The notes: a model not told the origin generated them from the sequence alone. Counted from the stretch's first letter, positions 33,085-42,067 are shown. The stretch: DNA of 42,868 bases from an uncultured Pseudorhodobacter sp. (GCA_913062925.1 CAJXWJ010000026.1:1-42868), one strand, 5' to 3'. Program-made: numbers and translations.

Positions 33085-34517
33085 GCAAGGCTCCTGATTG
33101 CAGATTGTGCGGCGGCAAAGCGGGCGTGGCCCGCATCGAAGGCATCTTTGAGGGCGGGGTCGGGCAGCACCTCGCGGGCGATCTGGGGTAGGGTGGCGAT
33201 CTCGGCCCCGGCACCCGTGGCCGCCATCAAGGCAAGCCGCGCCGCGCCAAAGGCCCCGCCAAAGTCGCCCGCAACCGGCAGGCTGACCGGGCAATCCAAG
33301 GCGGTGGCAATCGCGCGCAGCCAATAGTCCGAGCGCGAGCCGCCGCCAACCGCCAGCAGATTTTCGATTTTGGTGCCGGTGGCGGCCAAAGCATCGCGGC
33401 AATCGCGAATGGCAAAGGTCACGCCCTCTAGCACCGCGCGGGTGCCGGCCTGCCGGTCGGTGATATGTTCAAGCCCGGTAAAGGCGCCGCGAATGGCGGC
33501 TGAATTCAGCGGCGTGCGCTCGCCGCCCAGATAGGGCAGAAAGGTTGTCTTGCCGGGGGCTTGCAGCGCGCCCAACTCGCCTGTCAGCACCGCCGCCTCT
33601 TGGCCGACAAAGCGGCCATACCAATTCAGCGCATCGGTGGCGGCCAAAATCACCCCCATCTGATGCCAGGTCTTTGGCAGCGCGTGGCAAAAGGTATGCA
33701 CAGCCGTTGCGGGGTCGGGCTGGTAGCCGTCATTGGCGGCAAACAGCACACCGCTGGTGCCCAAAGACACAAAGGCCTCGCCCGCGCGCACCACGCCAAC
33801 CCCCACGCCTGCCGCAGCATTGTCGCCGCCACCGCCCGCGACGATCACGCCCGCAGGCAGACCAAAGCGGCTGGCAAGGCCCGCGCGGATCTGGCCCGAC
33901 ACCTCAGACCCTTCGACCAAGCGCGGCATCTGTGCGCGGGTCAGACCGCAGGCTGACAACAGGCTTTGCGACCAATCGCGCGCGCCGGTATCCAGCCAGG
34001 CCGTGCCCGCTGCATCCGACATCTCGCCCACATGATCGCCGGTCAGCCACAGCCGCAGATAATCCTTGGGCAGCAGAACTTTGGCGACCTTGTCCCAAAG
34101 GCTGGGTTCATGGGTGCGCAGCCAGTCGAGTTTTGGTGCGGTAAAGCCCGGAAACACGATATTGCCGGAAATCGCGCGAAACTCTGGCCGCGCGTCCAGA
34201 CGGGCGGCCTCGGCAAAGCTGCGGCTGTCGTTCCACAAGATGCAGGGCCGCAGCACCTGATCCGCCGCGTCGATCAGCGTCGCGCCATGCATATGCCCCG
34301 AAAGCCCGATGGCTTTCACGCCGCCCAAACCCTGCGCCGACAACTGCCCCAGCACCGATTCTGCGGCCGCAATCCAAGCTGCCGGGTCTTGTTCAGACCA
34401 GCCCTCATGCGGGCGCTCGACGGTCAAAGGCGCTGTCGCCTCGGCCAGCACGCGCTGGCTTTCGTCCATCAAGATGCCTTTCAGCCCCGATGTGCCCAGA
34501 TCAAGCCCGATATACAT
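33081..34517 (-). CDS. xylB: Xylulokinase
   Basis: A 478-residue FGGY-family kinase phosphorylating D-xylulose to feed the pentose-phosphate pathway. The N-terminal phosphate-binding motif is [10 protein letters not shown] (5-14), HMHG (75-78) and WNDSR (95-99) are substrate motifs, the catalytic base is D232 in [12 protein letters not shown], and the C-terminal ATP motif is [20 protein letters not shown] site precedes the ATG. It is the first gene of the xylBA operon; a LacI-type operator overlaps its promoter. No xylose transporter or regulator gene is in the window. Confidence 0.96.
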   Translation of the reverse strand: MYIGLDLGTSGLKGILMDESQRVLAEATAPLTVERPHEGWSEQDPAAWIAAAESVLGQLSAQGLGGVKAIGLSGHMHGATLIDAADQVLRPCILWNDSRSFAEAARLDARPEFRAISGNIVFPGFTAPKLDWLRTHEPSLWDKVAKVLLPKDYLRLWLTGDHVGEMSDAAGTAWLDTGARDWSQSLLSACGLTRAQMPRLVEGSEVSGQIRAGLASRFGLPAGVIVAGGGGDNAAAGVGVGVVRAGEAFVSLGTSGVLFAANDGYQPDPATAVHTFCHALPKTWHQMGVILAATDALNWYGRFVGQEAAVLTGELGALQAPGKTTFLPYLGGERTPLNSAAIRGAFTGLEHITDRQAGTRAVLEGVTFAIRDCRDALAATGTKIENLLAVGGGSRSDYWLRAIATALDCPVSLPVAGDFGGAFGAARLALMAATGAGAEIATLPQIAREVLPDPALKDAFDAGHARFAAAQSAIRSLA

Positions 34518-34540
34518 GCACTGTCCTCCCAGACCTTGGC

Positions 34541-34552
34541 ATTATAGCGCTA
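34541..34552 (-). promoter_or_regulatory. xylB promoter with overlapping LacI-type operator
   Basis: On the minus strand a perfect -10 TATAAT (34546-34541) sits about 24 bases before the xylB start, and the palindrome TAGCGCTA (34552-34545), extended to TGTTAGCGCTATAA, overlaps it. TGTTAGCGCTAACA-like sites are typical of LacI-family sugar regulators in alphaproteobacteria. The -35 is poor, so an activator or a strong -10 may compensate. The 58 bases between xylB and the EamA gene contain nothing else. Confidence 0.6.
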
Positions 34553-34575
34553 ACACCGCTGCGCGCAGGCTTACG

Positions 34576-35478
34576 CTAGCGCGGCTCTTCCTTCAACAGC
34601 AACCACAGCGCCAAACTGGTTAAGGCCACGCCTCCCAAGACATTGAGCGGCGGGGCAGGGCGGCCCAAGGCCAATTCCCAACAGATCACCCAAGACGGCA
34701 CCAGATAAGTATAGGCCATCACCTTGGCGCTGGGCAGCCGCATGGTGGCAAATTGCAACAGCACAAAGGTCAGGGCCGAGGCCGCAATCGAGACATAGGC
34801 CAGACAGATCCAGACAATCGGCGGCAGGCCTGCCCAATCGGTGGCCAAAACATCGCGCCAGCCCCAAAGGCCCAGCAGCACAAAGCCCGCCGCCATCATC
34901 GCAAAGGTAAAGACAACCGCCGGCTCGCCTCGGTTCAGCTTGCGCACCATCGGCGCATAGATCGCATGCGAGACGCAGCCGATAAAATAGATCATCTCGC
35001 CGCGGCCAATCTCGAGCCGCATCAACGCGGCCACATCGCCGCGAAAGATTACCCAAAGCGCCCCAGCCGCGCCAATCGCCAAGGCCAATCCCATGCGTGG
35101 CGTGGTGATCTGCCCCAACAGCAGCCAAGCAAAGCCCGCCGTCATCAAGGGCGTCAAGGTAAAGACGGCCGAGGTCGGCACCGCGGTCGCTGTCTGCAAG
35201 CCTTTGAACATCAGCACGAAATAGGCCGCCAGCAGCGCCGCCAAGACGAAATAGCGCCAAGGCGCCCGCCAAGTGCTGCGCGCAATGCCCGTGCTAAAGG
35301 CCGCAGCCGCCCCAACCAAGGCCCCTGCCAAGGCAAAGCGCGCCACGGTCATCGCCGCGGGGGCAATGAACTTCGAGGCCATGGCCCCAAGACTGAACGA
35401 CCCCGCGACAAGCGCCGAGAAGCACAGCATTGCCAGATGCCCGCGCTGGGCTGGCGTCAGCTGCCGAAACCACATCAT
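34576..35478 (-). CDS. EamA-family (DMT superfamily) transporter
   Basis: A 300-residue inner-membrane protein with ten predicted helices in two EamA repeats (about residues 12-138 and 150-292). DMT exporters move amino acids, purines or other metabolites; the substrate is not predictable. Motifs such as GLQTATAVPTSAVFTLTPLMTA and YTYLVPSWVICWELALG are typical of the last helices of each repeat. The ATG at 35478 overlaps the lysR stop (ATGA), so the two are coupled and the regulator may control the transporter. Confidence 0.88.
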   Translation of the reverse strand: MMWFRQLTPAQRGHLAMLCFSALVAGSFSLGAMASKFIAPAAMTVARFALAGALVGAAAAFSTGIARSTWRAPWRYFVLAALLAAYFVLMFKGLQTATAVPTSAVFTLTPLMTAGFAWLLLGQITTPRMGLALAIGAAGALWVIFRGDVAALMRLEIGRGEMIYFIGCVSHAIYAPMVRKLNRGEPAVVFTFAMMAAGFVLLGLWGWRDVLATDWAGLPPIVWICLAYVSIAASALTFVLLQFATMRLPSAKVMAYTYLVPSWVICWELALGRPAPPLNVLGGVALTSLALWLLLKEEPR

Positions 35479-36356
35479 ATATCAGTCCAATCTGCTGCCG
35501 CGCTTTTCAGATGGTTGAGGAAACTTTGTACCTTCAAGGTGCGGTGCAAATCCACATGGGTCACCAGCCATAGCGGTGCATCCCATTCGGGAATCGGCGC
35601 CATCACCTGCACCAAATCCGCCTGTCGGTTGGCCTCATAGACCGCGACAAAGCCCAAGCCCAAACCCGCCTGAATCGCCGTCAGGCTGTCTTCGGGCAGC
35701 GAGACGCGAAAGGTCAGACGATCATGCGGCACGCGGTCGGTCATCCACTTGTAAAACGGCGCGCGATTGCCCGTGGTCTCGTTGTAAACAAAGCGATGCT
35801 GCGCCAGCTCGGCTTCGTTTTTCGGCATGCCATGGGCTTCGATATAGGCTTTGCTGGCATAAAGCGCCGCTCGCATCCGGCCAAAGGGCATTACCACATT
35901 ATCGGGCTCTTGCGGCGCATTTCCGGCACGGATTGCGACATGCGCCTCGCCATAATCCAGTCGGAACAGCCGTCGGTCGGTCAGATAGCGGATCATCACC
36001 GCCGGATAGTGATCCTGAAAGCTGGCAAAGACCGGAGCCAGCAACGCGGTCAGCCCCGAGATCGAGGTGACAACCAACTCCCCTGCCACCTGTTCGCCCT
36101 GACCCTTGATGCGGCTGGCAAGCTGACCAAACTGTTCTTCGGTGGTCTGGGCCACCACCAACAGATCGCGCCCAGCCTCGGTTGCAGTATAGCCGCGCGC
36201 GTGGCGCTGAAACAGCTTGGCGCCCAGACGTTTTTCCAAAGCGTCGATATGGCGGATCACGGTGGCATGATGCACGCCCATCGCCTCGGCCGCCCCCGAG
36301 ACCGTGCCCATCCTTGCCACCTGATAGGCGGTGCGAATCTCGTCCCAATTGTCCAT
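35475..36356 (-). CDS. LysR-family transcriptional regulator
   Basis: A 293-residue regulator. The winged helix-turn-helix is at about residues 4-62 (TAYQVARMGTVSGAAEAMGVHHATVIRHIDALEKRLGAKLFQR), followed by a coiled linker and a two-lobe effector domain (about 90-290). The ATG at 36356 follows AAAGGGGG and is preferred over the frame's earlier codon. Its stop overlaps the EamA start, a common LysR-effector arrangement, although LysR regulators are usually divergent to their target. It is divergent from ffh. Confidence 0.9.
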   Translation of the reverse strand: MDNWDEIRTAYQVARMGTVSGAAEAMGVHHATVIRHIDALEKRLGAKLFQRHARGYTATEAGRDLLVVAQTTEEQFGQLASRIKGQGEQVAGELVVTSISGLTALLAPVFASFQDHYPAVMIRYLTDRRLFRLDYGEAHVAIRAGNAPQEPDNVVMPFGRMRAALYASKAYIEAHGMPKNEAELAQHRFVYNETTGNRAPFYKWMTDRVPHDRLTFRVSLPEDSLTAIQAGLGLGFVAVYEANRQADLVQVMAPIPEWDAPLWLVTHVDLHRTLKVQSFLNHLKSAAADWTDI

Positions 36357-36415
36357 CGCAGGCCCCCTTTTGCTCACGTGCACCTTGGAAAACCCATCGG
36401 TTAAAGGCAAGCGGC

Positions 36416-36444
36416 TTGACTCTGCCGCAACATCTGCGTATCCG
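36416..36444 (+). promoter_or_regulatory. Candidate promoter for ffh
   Basis: TTGACT (36416-36421), a 17-base spacer and TATCCG (36439-36444), giving a leader of about 145 nt. The leader contains the hairpin CCGGAGGC/GCTTCCGG near 36455-36474, the compound hairpin at 36503-36531 and a palindrome before the ribosome site. Confidence 0.5.
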
Positions 36445-36502
36445 CCAGCCTAATTCCCCGGAGGCAAAGGCTTCCGGTCCCTTGGGCTATGCTCGGGATC
36501 GC

Positions 36503-36531
36503 CACCTGTCAGCGCGTTGCGCCCACAGGTG
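36503..36531 (+). repeat. Compound hairpin in the ffh leader
   Basis: CACCTGT (36503-36509) pairs perfectly with ACAGGTG (36525-36531); inside, GCGC pairs with GCGC around GTT with a two-base internal loop. The two ACCTGT/ACAGGT arms resemble lux-box halves but are 15 bases apart instead of 8. Confidence 0.5.
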
Positions 36532-36567
36532 CCGTTTCGCATTGGCCTTTGGGAATCCCGACCGAGC

Positions 36568-36579
36568 GCCCATATGGGC
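36568..36579. repeat. 12-bp palindrome before ffh
   Basis: GCCCATATGGGC is perfectly self-complementary and lies 16 bases before the ffh ATG, just upstream of the AAAAGGAG ribosome site. Its position suggests an effect on translation initiation or a protein site, without further evidence. Confidence 0.4.
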
Positions 36580-36595
36580 ATAAAAGGAGAGCGCG

Positions 36596-38095
36596 ATGTT
36601 TGAAAGCCTGTCAGAACGCCTTGGTGGCGTCTTCGACCGTCTGACCAAGGCCGGCGCGCTGTCCGAGGCCGATGTCGACACCGCCCTGCGCGAAGTGCGC
36701 ACCGCTTTGCTGGAAGCAGACGTCTCGCTGGATGTGGCGCGCAACTTTGTCAAAGCGGTCAAGACCCGGGCTATCGGCCAAGCGGTGACCAAATCCATCA
36801 CCCCCGGTCAGCAGGTCGTCAAGATCGTGCATGACGAATTGGTGCGGGTGCTGGCGGGCGACGAAGAGCCTGAAGCGCTGAAGATCGACAACCCGCCTGC
36901 GGCGATCTTGATGGTGGGTCTGCAAGGTTCGGGCAAGACCACGACCACGGCCAAACTGGCCAAGCGTCTGAAAGAGAAAAACGGCAAGCGCGTGCTGCTG
37001 GCCTCGCTGGACACCAACCGCCCTGCGGCTATGGAACAGCTGGCGATTCTGGCGCTGCAAATCGGCGTTGACAGCCTGCCGATCGTCAAAGGCGAAAGCG
37101 CGGTTCAAATCGCCAAACGCGCCAAGACCCAAGCCGCGATGGGCGGCTATGATGTGGTGTTCTTTGACACCGCAGGCCGGATGCACATCGACGAAGTGCT
37201 GATGGATGAAATCCAATCGGTGCGCGACATCGCCCAACCACGCGAAACGCTGCTGGTTGTCGATGGTCTGACCGGCCAAGACGCGGTGAATGTCGCAGCC
37301 GAATTCAACGGCAAAGTCGGCATCTCGGGCGTGGTGCTGACGCGGATGGACGGCGACGGGCGCGGCGGTGCAGCGCTGTCGATGCGCGCGGTGACGGGCA
37401 AGCCGATCCGCTTTGTTGGTCTGGGCGAAAAGCTGGACGCGCTGGAAACCTTTGAAGCCGAGCGTGTTGCAGGCCGCATTCTGGGCATGGGCGACATTGT
37501 CGCCTTGGTCGAACGCGCCCGCGAGACCTTTGAGGCCGAGCAAGCCGAACGCATGGCCAAGCGCTTTGCCAAGGGTCTGTTCAACATGAACGACATGCGT
37601 GGCCAGTTGGAACAGATGGTCAAGATGGGCGGCATGCAGGGCCTGATGGGCATGATGCCGGGCATGGGCGGCATGGCGAAAAAGGCCGAAGCCGCGGGCT
37701 TTAACGACAAAATGCTGGCGCATCAGATCGCGCTGATCAACTCGATGACCAAAAAAGAACGCGCCAATCCTGACCTTTTGGCCGCAAGCCGCAAAAAGCG
37801 CATTGCGGCCGGTGCGGGCATGGATGTGGCCGAGCTGAACAAACTTCTGAAACAGCATCGCCAGATGGCCGATATGATGAAGAAGATGGGCAAGGGCGGC
37901 ATGATGAAGCAGGCCATCAAACAGATGATGGGCGGCAAAGGTGCCCCCGATCTGGCCAATATGTCCCCCGAAGCCATGGCCGAAGCGGCCAAAGGCATGA
38001 AAGAGGGTCTTGGAATGGGCGGCGGCTTCCCCGGCATGCCGCGCGGCGGGCTGTCGCTGCCTGCCTCGCTTTCGGGGCTGATGAAAAAGAAATGA
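36596..38095 (+). CDS. ffh: Signal recognition particle protein Ffh
   Basis: A 499-residue SRP54 GTPase that recognises signal sequences with 4.5S RNA and delivers ribosomes to FtsY and SecYEG. The N domain (about 1-95) leads into the G domain with G1 GLQGSGKTT at 108-116, DTNRPAAMEQL, G3 DTAGRMHID and a TRMDGDGRGGAAL block; the C-terminal Met-rich M domain (about 325-450) binds RNA and signal peptides, and a Gly/Met-rich tail ends in SGLMKKK. AAAAGGAG lies before the ATG. No SRP RNA gene was found in the leader. Confidence 0.98.
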   Translation: MFESLSERLGGVFDRLTKAGALSEADVDTALREVRTALLEADVSLDVARNFVKAVKTRAIGQAVTKSITPGQQVVKIVHDELVRVLAGDEEPEALKIDNPPAAILMVGLQGSGKTTTTAKLAKRLKEKNGKRVLLASLDTNRPAAMEQLAILALQIGVDSLPIVKGESAVQIAKRAKTQAAMGGYDVVFFDTAGRMHIDEVLMDEIQSVRDIAQPRETLLVVDGLTGQDAVNVAAEFNGKVGISGVVLTRMDGDGRGGAALSMRAVTGKPIRFVGLGEKLDALETFEAERVAGRILGMGDIVALVERARETFEAEQAERMAKRFAKGLFNMNDMRGQLEQMVKMGGMQGLMGMMPGMGGMAKKAEAAGFNDKMLAHQIALINSMTKKERANPDLLAASRKKRIAAGAGMDVAELNKLLKQHRQMADMMKKMGKGGMMKQAIKQMMGGKGAPDLANMSPEAMAEAAKGMKEGLGMGGGFPGMPRGGLSLPASLSGLMKKK

Positions 38096-38144
38096 TCCTG
38101 CCCGCTTGCCCCCTTTGCTTTGCGCCAACCCCTGAGGCCCGCAT

Positions 38145-38441
38145 ATGACCGACGCCATCACCCGCGCCGCCGAGATCTTGAAAGATCATCGCGCCTCGAT
38201 CGACCGTCTGGACGCGATCCTTGTCTATACGCTGGCCGAGCGGTTCAAACACACCCAAGCCGTGGGCCATCTGAAAGCCCAGCACGAGCTGCCGCCCTCG
38301 GATCCAAACCGCGAAGCGCGCCAGATCGAGCGGCTGGAAGGTCTGGCAAAAGACGCCGACCTTGACCCAGAGTTTGCCAAGAAATTCCTGACCTTCATCA
38401 TCTCGGAAGTCATCAGGCATCACGAACACCTACAGAAATAA
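38145..38441 (+). CDS. AroQ-type chorismate mutase
   Basis: A 98-residue all-helical chorismate mutase of the CM_2 type, converting chorismate to prephenate for phenylalanine and tyrosine. The pattern IDRLDAILVYTLAERF (about 19-34), HLKAQHELPPSDPNREARQIERL (about 42-64) and FLTFIISEVIRHH (about 81-93) places the family's active-site Arg, Lys and Glu/Gln positions. It lies 49 bases after ffh and 51 before rpsP in the same direction, probably one operon. Confidence 0.9.
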   Translation: MTDAITRAAEILKDHRASIDRLDAILVYTLAERFKHTQAVGHLKAQHELPPSDPNREARQIERLEGLAKDADLDPEFAKKFLTFIISEVIRHHEHLQK

Positions 38442-38492
38442 CCCAAAAAGCTGCGCGGATGCACAGCCTAGAAAACCTAAGGAGACGACACT

Positions 38493-38855
38493 ATGTCCAT
38501 GAAAATTCGCCTTGCGCGCGGTGGTTCCAAAAAGCGCCCTTTCTATTCGATCGTTGCCACCGACAGCCGCAACCCACGCGACGGCCGCTTCTTGGAAAAG
38601 CTGGGCACCTATAACCCACTGCTGGCCAAAGACAGCGAAGAGCGCGTGAAAATGAACATGGAGCGCGTTCAGTACTGGCTCTCGCAGGGCGCACAGCCAA
38701 CCGACCGTATCGCACGCATGCTGGAAGCTGCCGGCGCGATGCCAAAGAAAGCCCGCTTGAACCCTAAATCGGCGGTTCCAGGTAAGCGCATGGCAGAACT
38801 TGCTGCCAAGAAAGCTGCACGCGCAGCTGCACCTGCCGAAGCGGCTGCTGAATAA
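38493..38855 (+). CDS. rpsP: 30S ribosomal protein S16
   Basis: A 120-residue S16, an early 16S rRNA-binding protein. The core (about 1-85) opens [31 protein letters not shown] and includes YNPLL and [12 protein letters not shown], followed by a basic, Ala-rich C-terminal tail longer than in E. coli but usual in alphaproteobacteria. AAGGAGA lies before the ATG. It heads the rpsP-rimM-trmD-rplS group. Confidence 0.97.
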   Translation: MSMKIRLARGGSKKRPFYSIVATDSRNPRDGRFLEKLGTYNPLLAKDSEERVKMNMERVQYWLSQGAQPTDRIARMLEAAGAMPKKARLNPKSAVPGKRMAELAAKKAARAAAPAEAAAE

Positions 38856-38861
38856 TTCTTT

Positions 38862-38894
38862 GGGCGGCTCCTGTGATCGGGGCCGCCTTTTTTT
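38862..38894 (+). terminator. Terminator or attenuator between rpsP and rimM
   Basis: GGCGGC (38862-38867) pairs with GCCGCC (38882-38887), with a shorter CC/GG inner pairing, followed by seven T. It ends 16 bases before rimM and would keep S16 production well above that of RimM, as the different needs for the two proteins require. Confidence 0.8.
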
Positions 38895-38910
38895 AAACCC
38901 GGAGAGCCAC

Positions 38911-39417
38911 ATGCCCAGCAACCTGATCTGTATCGGTGCCATCGCAGGCTCTTTCGGCGTTCAAGGCGAGGTGCGGCTGAAAAGCTTTTGCACCGAACCT
39001 ACCGATATTGCCTCTTACGGCCCTGTTTTCACCGAAGACGGCCAAACCAGCTATAAAATCACCCTGACCCGCCCCGTCTCGGGCGGTCTTGGCGCGCGGA
39101 TTTCTGGCGTGACGACCAAGGAACAGGCCGATGATCTGCGCGGCGTCAACCTTTACGTCGATAAGAAAAAGCTACCGAAACTGCCCGATGACGAATTCTA
39201 TCACGCCGATCTGATCGGGCTTGCGGCCTTTGACACCGGCGGTGTCGAGCTGGGACGCGTCCACGCCGTGCACAATCATGGCGCAGGCGATCTGCTGGAA
39301 ATTACCGGCCCCAGCCTGAAATCGGCGCTGTTGCTGCCCTTTACCCTTGCCGTCGTGCCCACGGTTGATCTTGCCGCAGGCCGTGTGATCCTTGATCTGC
39401 CCGAGGGGCTGGACTAA
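38911..39417 (+). CDS. rimM: 16S rRNA processing protein RimM
   Basis: A 168-residue factor for maturation of the 30S head, binding S19. The N-terminal RimM barrel (about 1-90) opens [20 protein letters not shown], and the PRC-barrel (about 92-165) includes [12 protein letters not shown] and [34 protein letters not shown] lies before the ATG; the frame is open upstream into rpsP but this is the family start. Its last four bases overlap the end of the convergent glycosyltransferase gene, which separates it from trmD. Confidence 0.95.
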   Translation: MPSNLICIGAIAGSFGVQGEVRLKSFCTEPTDIASYGPVFTEDGQTSYKITLTRPVSGGLGARISGVTTKEQADDLRGVNLYVDKKKLPKLPDDEFYHADLIGLAAFDTGGVELGRVHAVHNHGAGDLLEITGPSLKSALLLPFTLAVVPTVDLAAGRVILDLPEGLD

Positions 39418-40733
39418 GCCGCCCGCCGCAGCACCACCGCCGCACCATCCGTCTCGACAACCGCAAACCCATTGTGGCGCGCGCTGGCCAAAAGCCCGCT
39501 GACCGACCTGCCGTTGTCGTGCAAATCCGCCGGATGCAGACTTAGGATGATCACAGAGCAGGGGGCCAGAACCTCTGGGCGGTCTTGCAGCAAATCGTAT
39601 AAAAGATTTGCCTGCGCTGTCACCAAGGCAAAGCCGCCCTTCGGCATGTTCGCCTCAAGGCTTTGCTGCAAAAACAGCTCGTGATTGCCGCCCGTTGCGC
39701 GCCGGATGTGCCCCTGCAACAGCGACAGCGCGCTGCCCTGCAAGACAACCGCCAAATCTGGCCGCAGATGCTTGGCGATCATCGCCGCTTCACCTTGCAG
39801 ATGCCGCCCCCGCCGCAGGGCTTTGCGCAGAGCCAGCGGCGCGTCTGCCGGCAGATCAAGCGCCAGCCCCTCCAACCGGTAAGCCTTTCTTAAGACCCGC
39901 CGATACCACAGATCCGCCAGCGCTGCGGTCAGCCGCTTAAGCTTGTGCGACCATGCCGCAGTCTCGCCCCGCGCCACCCGCCGCGCCAGCTTGCGCTGCC
40001 AAAGCCAGGTGCCAAAAGAGCGCGCACCAAGGCTGACCCGCGTTGAAGGCGTCTTGACTTGCAGCCTTGGCCCAAACTGGCGGTATTTGCGCTGAAATGC
40101 CTGCATGCAGGTGACAAAACTTTGATCAATCTGTCCCGCTCCCAGATGTTCAAGATGGAAATCCACCGCATAGGCCGATCTGCCCCGCAGATGCGCCTGA
40201 AACACAATATCCGTGCCATACAGGTGAAATCCGCGCAAATCCTCGGAAAAGCCCAAAGCCGCGTCTTTGCGCAAAATGATGAAATTCTCATCCAAAGACA
40301 TCACCCGTGCCGCATCGCCCGGAAATTTCACATTAAAGCCGTGCCGGTCGGTGATGCGAGTATATTGCCGCCCCAAAGCATCGCAGCCAGCATTGCCCGC
40401 CACCGCCCAAGCCGGATCAACCTGCGTCAACCTCACTAAAACGCTGTCCAGCTTGGCCTTCGTCTCGATGGCAAGCAGATCCTGATGCGCCAAGATCACA
40501 TAGCGCCCCTCGGCTTTGGCAATCATCTGGTTCAACCCGCTATAACCATCCGCGACACTGGCCAAAGTATTGTCAACATGGATAAATTCACAGCTTTCCG
40601 CATCAAAGCCCGCCGCAGCAAAGCTCTGCACCATCGCCTGATACAGCGCGGGCTTGGTCACAAGGCTGCAAAAAGAATAATCGATCGGCCTGCGGGTCAA
40701 CAGGCTTGCGCTGTCTTGCAAGGGGGGCATCAT
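39414..40733 (-). CDS. Glycosyltransferase-like protein (GT2-like, family 2_5 type)
   Basis: A protein of about 439 residues inserted, in reverse, between rimM and trmD. Its N-terminal half resembles the 'glycosyltransferase like' GT-A family: [15 protein letters not shown], then [35 protein letters not shown] (about residues 47-82), where the GYS...N and HQD motifs are typical, followed by [33 protein letters not shown]. The C-terminal half is basic and unrecognised. There is no good ribosome site: ATG 40733 or 40730 is a best guess, and the frame stays open for another 390 bases upstream into trmD. Donor and acceptor are unknown; the fold call is from motif resemblance. Confidence 0.75.
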   Translation of the reverse strand: MMPPLQDSASLLTRRPIDYSFCSLVTKPALYQAMVQSFAAAGFDAESCEFIHVDNTLASVADGYSGLNQMIAKAEGRYVILAHQDLLAIETKAKLDSVLVRLTQVDPAWAVAGNAGCDALGRQYTRITDRHGFNVKFPGDAARVMSLDENFIILRKDAALGFSEDLRGFHLYGTDIVFQAHLRGRSAYAVDFHLEHLGAGQIDQSFVTCMQAFQRKYRQFGPRLQVKTPSTRVSLGARSFGTWLWQRKLARRVARGETAAWSHKLKRLTAALADLWYRRVLRKAYRLEGLALDLPADAPLALRKALRRGRHLQGEAAMIAKHLRPDLAVVLQGSALSLLQGHIRRATGGNHELFLQQSLEANMPKGGFALVTAQANLLYDLLQDRPEVLAPCSVIILSLHPADLHDNGRSVSGLLASARHNGFAVVETDGAAVVLRRAA

Positions 40734-40923
40734 GGGGCGGGCCAGTCGGTTGCTTCGGGGCACTTGGGTCTCTGTTTTCTTGTGCGGCCGGTTTGGCTGC
40801 AAGTCAAATCGTTCCTGCAAGGCCATTGCCGCTTTTGCCATCACAGGTCTCGTGCTTTGGCCCGCCTCGGGCCGCGCGGTCTTTGACCCTAGCGCCCCGC
40901 CGCGTCTCGCGGTAAAAGCGCGC

Positions 40924-41757
40924 ATGAGTGATGAAACCACCCCCAAAGCCGATCCCGAGGCGCCCTCCAAATCGCATGGCCGCATCTCGATCCGCGCCAG
41001 TCTGCAGCCGCGCGATCTGATGGCCGAACCGATGCATGTCAAATCGGCGTGGCGCGCCAAAATCATCACCCTGATGCCCGATGCCTTTCCCGGCATCCTT
41101 GGCCAATCGCTGACCGGCAAGGCGCTCGACCTTGGGCTCTGGGCGCTCGATATCCTGAATTTGCGGCCCTATGGCGTCGGCAAACATCTCAATGTCGATG
41201 ATACCCCCGCAGGCGGTGGTGCAGGCATGGTGCTGCGCGCCGATGTGCTGGATGCGGCGCTCACCGATGCAGCCCTCGGCACCCCGCCCGACCGGCTGCG
41301 CTGGCCGCTGATCTATCTCTCGCCGCGCGGCAAGCCCTTCAATCAGGCCATGGCGCGCCGCTTTGCTGCCTGTGACGGCCTCACCCTGCTCTGTGGCCGC
41401 TTCGAGGGCGTCGATCAACGCCTGCTCGATCATCATCAGATCGAAGAAGTCTCCTTGGGCGATTTCGTGATGACCGGCGGCGAAATCGCCGCCATGGCGC
41501 TGATCGACGCCAGCGTGCGCCTGCTGCCAAAGGTGCTGGGCAATGCCGAAAGCACGGTCGAGGAATCCTTCTCCGACGGCCTGCTTGAACACCCGCATTA
41601 CACCCGCCCCGCGCTTTGGAACGATCTCGCGATCCCAGACATCCTCACCTCGGGCAATCACGGCGCCATCGCCAAATGGCGCCAAGCCGCCGCCGAAGAC
41701 ATCACCAAAATCCGCCGCCCCGACCTGTGGCAAGCCTTCCTGCGCAAGAAAAGCTGA
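40924..41757 (+). CDS. trmD: tRNA (guanine-N1)-methyltransferase
   Basis: A 277-residue SPOUT enzyme that methylates G37 of tRNAs using S-adenosylmethionine. An N-terminal extension of about 40 residues (rich in charged residues) precedes IITLMPDAFPGILGQSLTGKAL; the knot includes VDDTPAGGGAGMVLRADV (about 97-114), YLSPRGKPFNQ (about 134-144), LLCGRFEGVDQRL (about 157-169) and the catalytic-loop segment SLGDFVMTGGEIAAM. The ATG at 40924 (MSDETT) is the likely start. The reversed glycosyltransferase gene separates it from rimM, and the gap contains TTGACC (40883-40888) without a clear -10. The intergenic repeat follows ten bases after the stop. Confidence 0.95.
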   Translation: MSDETTPKADPEAPSKSHGRISIRASLQPRDLMAEPMHVKSAWRAKIITLMPDAFPGILGQSLTGKALDLGLWALDILNLRPYGVGKHLNVDDTPAGGGAGMVLRADVLDAALTDAALGTPPDRLRWPLIYLSPRGKPFNQAMARRFAACDGLTLLCGRFEGVDQRLLDHHQIEEVSLGDFVMTGGEIAAMALIDASVRLLPKVLGNAESTVEESFSDGLLEHPHYTRPALWNDLAIPDILTSGNHGAIAKWRQAAAEDITKIRRPDLWQAFLRKKS

Positions 41758-41766
41758 CCCAGCGCT

Positions 41767-41800
41767 TTCATCTTGGTGCAAATATCCCCGCCGGAGGCAT
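41767..41800 (+). repeat. Intergenic repeat element, copy 2
   Basis: TTCATCT (41767-41773), six variable bases, AAATATCCC (41780-41788), then CCGCCGGAGG. Same two modules and spacing as at 9000-9021, also exactly ten bases beyond a stop codon, but followed here by a different GC-rich tail. Confidence 0.55.
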
Positions 41801-41834
41801 CCACCCTTTGTGCCACCAGCCACCGCCCCAGCCC

Positions 41835-41863
41835 TTGACCCCGCCCGCGCCAAACCCTATACG
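41835..41863 (+). promoter_or_regulatory. Promoter for rplS-rpmE
   Basis: TTGACC (41835-41840), a 17-base spacer and TATACG (41858-41863). Transcription from here gives a leader of about 200 nt before rplS that contains a perfect 12-bp palindrome ATCGGGCCCGAT (41889-41900), ACTTGC/GCAAGT (41917-41922 with 41931-41936) and the hairpin at 42037-42050. Confidence 0.65.
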
Positions 41864-42036
41864 CCGCCTGTCCGGGGGCTTATCCCTCATCGGGCCCGAT
41901 TCCTTTTGGCCTTAAGACTTGCCTTCTTCCGCAAGTTTGGCTGAAAACTCGGCTTAAAAACGCAAGCGGCACCTCTGGCGGGCTTACTTTGTAGGGACCC
42001 GGTCGAAGATCAGAAGCTCTGTCGCGGGCATCACGT

Positions 42037-42050
42037 CGGGGAAAACCCCG
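42037..42050 (+). repeat. Hairpin just before the rplS ribosome site
   Basis: CGGGG (42037-42041) and CCCCG (42046-42050) around AAAA, ending 17 bases before the rplS ATG. It is placed to influence translation initiation; with the long leader it may form part of an autoregulatory site. Confidence 0.5.
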
Positions 42051-42067
42051 CTAGCAAAGGACATGCG

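Noticed and set aside
36503-36531. Possible lux box upstream of ffh
   Set aside because: The ACCTGT/ACAGGT arms match, but they are 15 bases apart rather than 8, and an inner stem explains the symmetry as RNA structure.
36357-36595. Possible 4.5S SRP RNA gene next to ffh
   Set aside because: The CCGGAGGC/GCTTCCGG hairpin lacks the conserved SRP RNA core (the GGTCAGG and GGAAGCAGC-type internal loops).
36611-38161. A 516-codon minus-strand open frame across ffh
   Set aside because: Antisense to a complete, normal ffh; His-rich shadow translation without any family resemblance.
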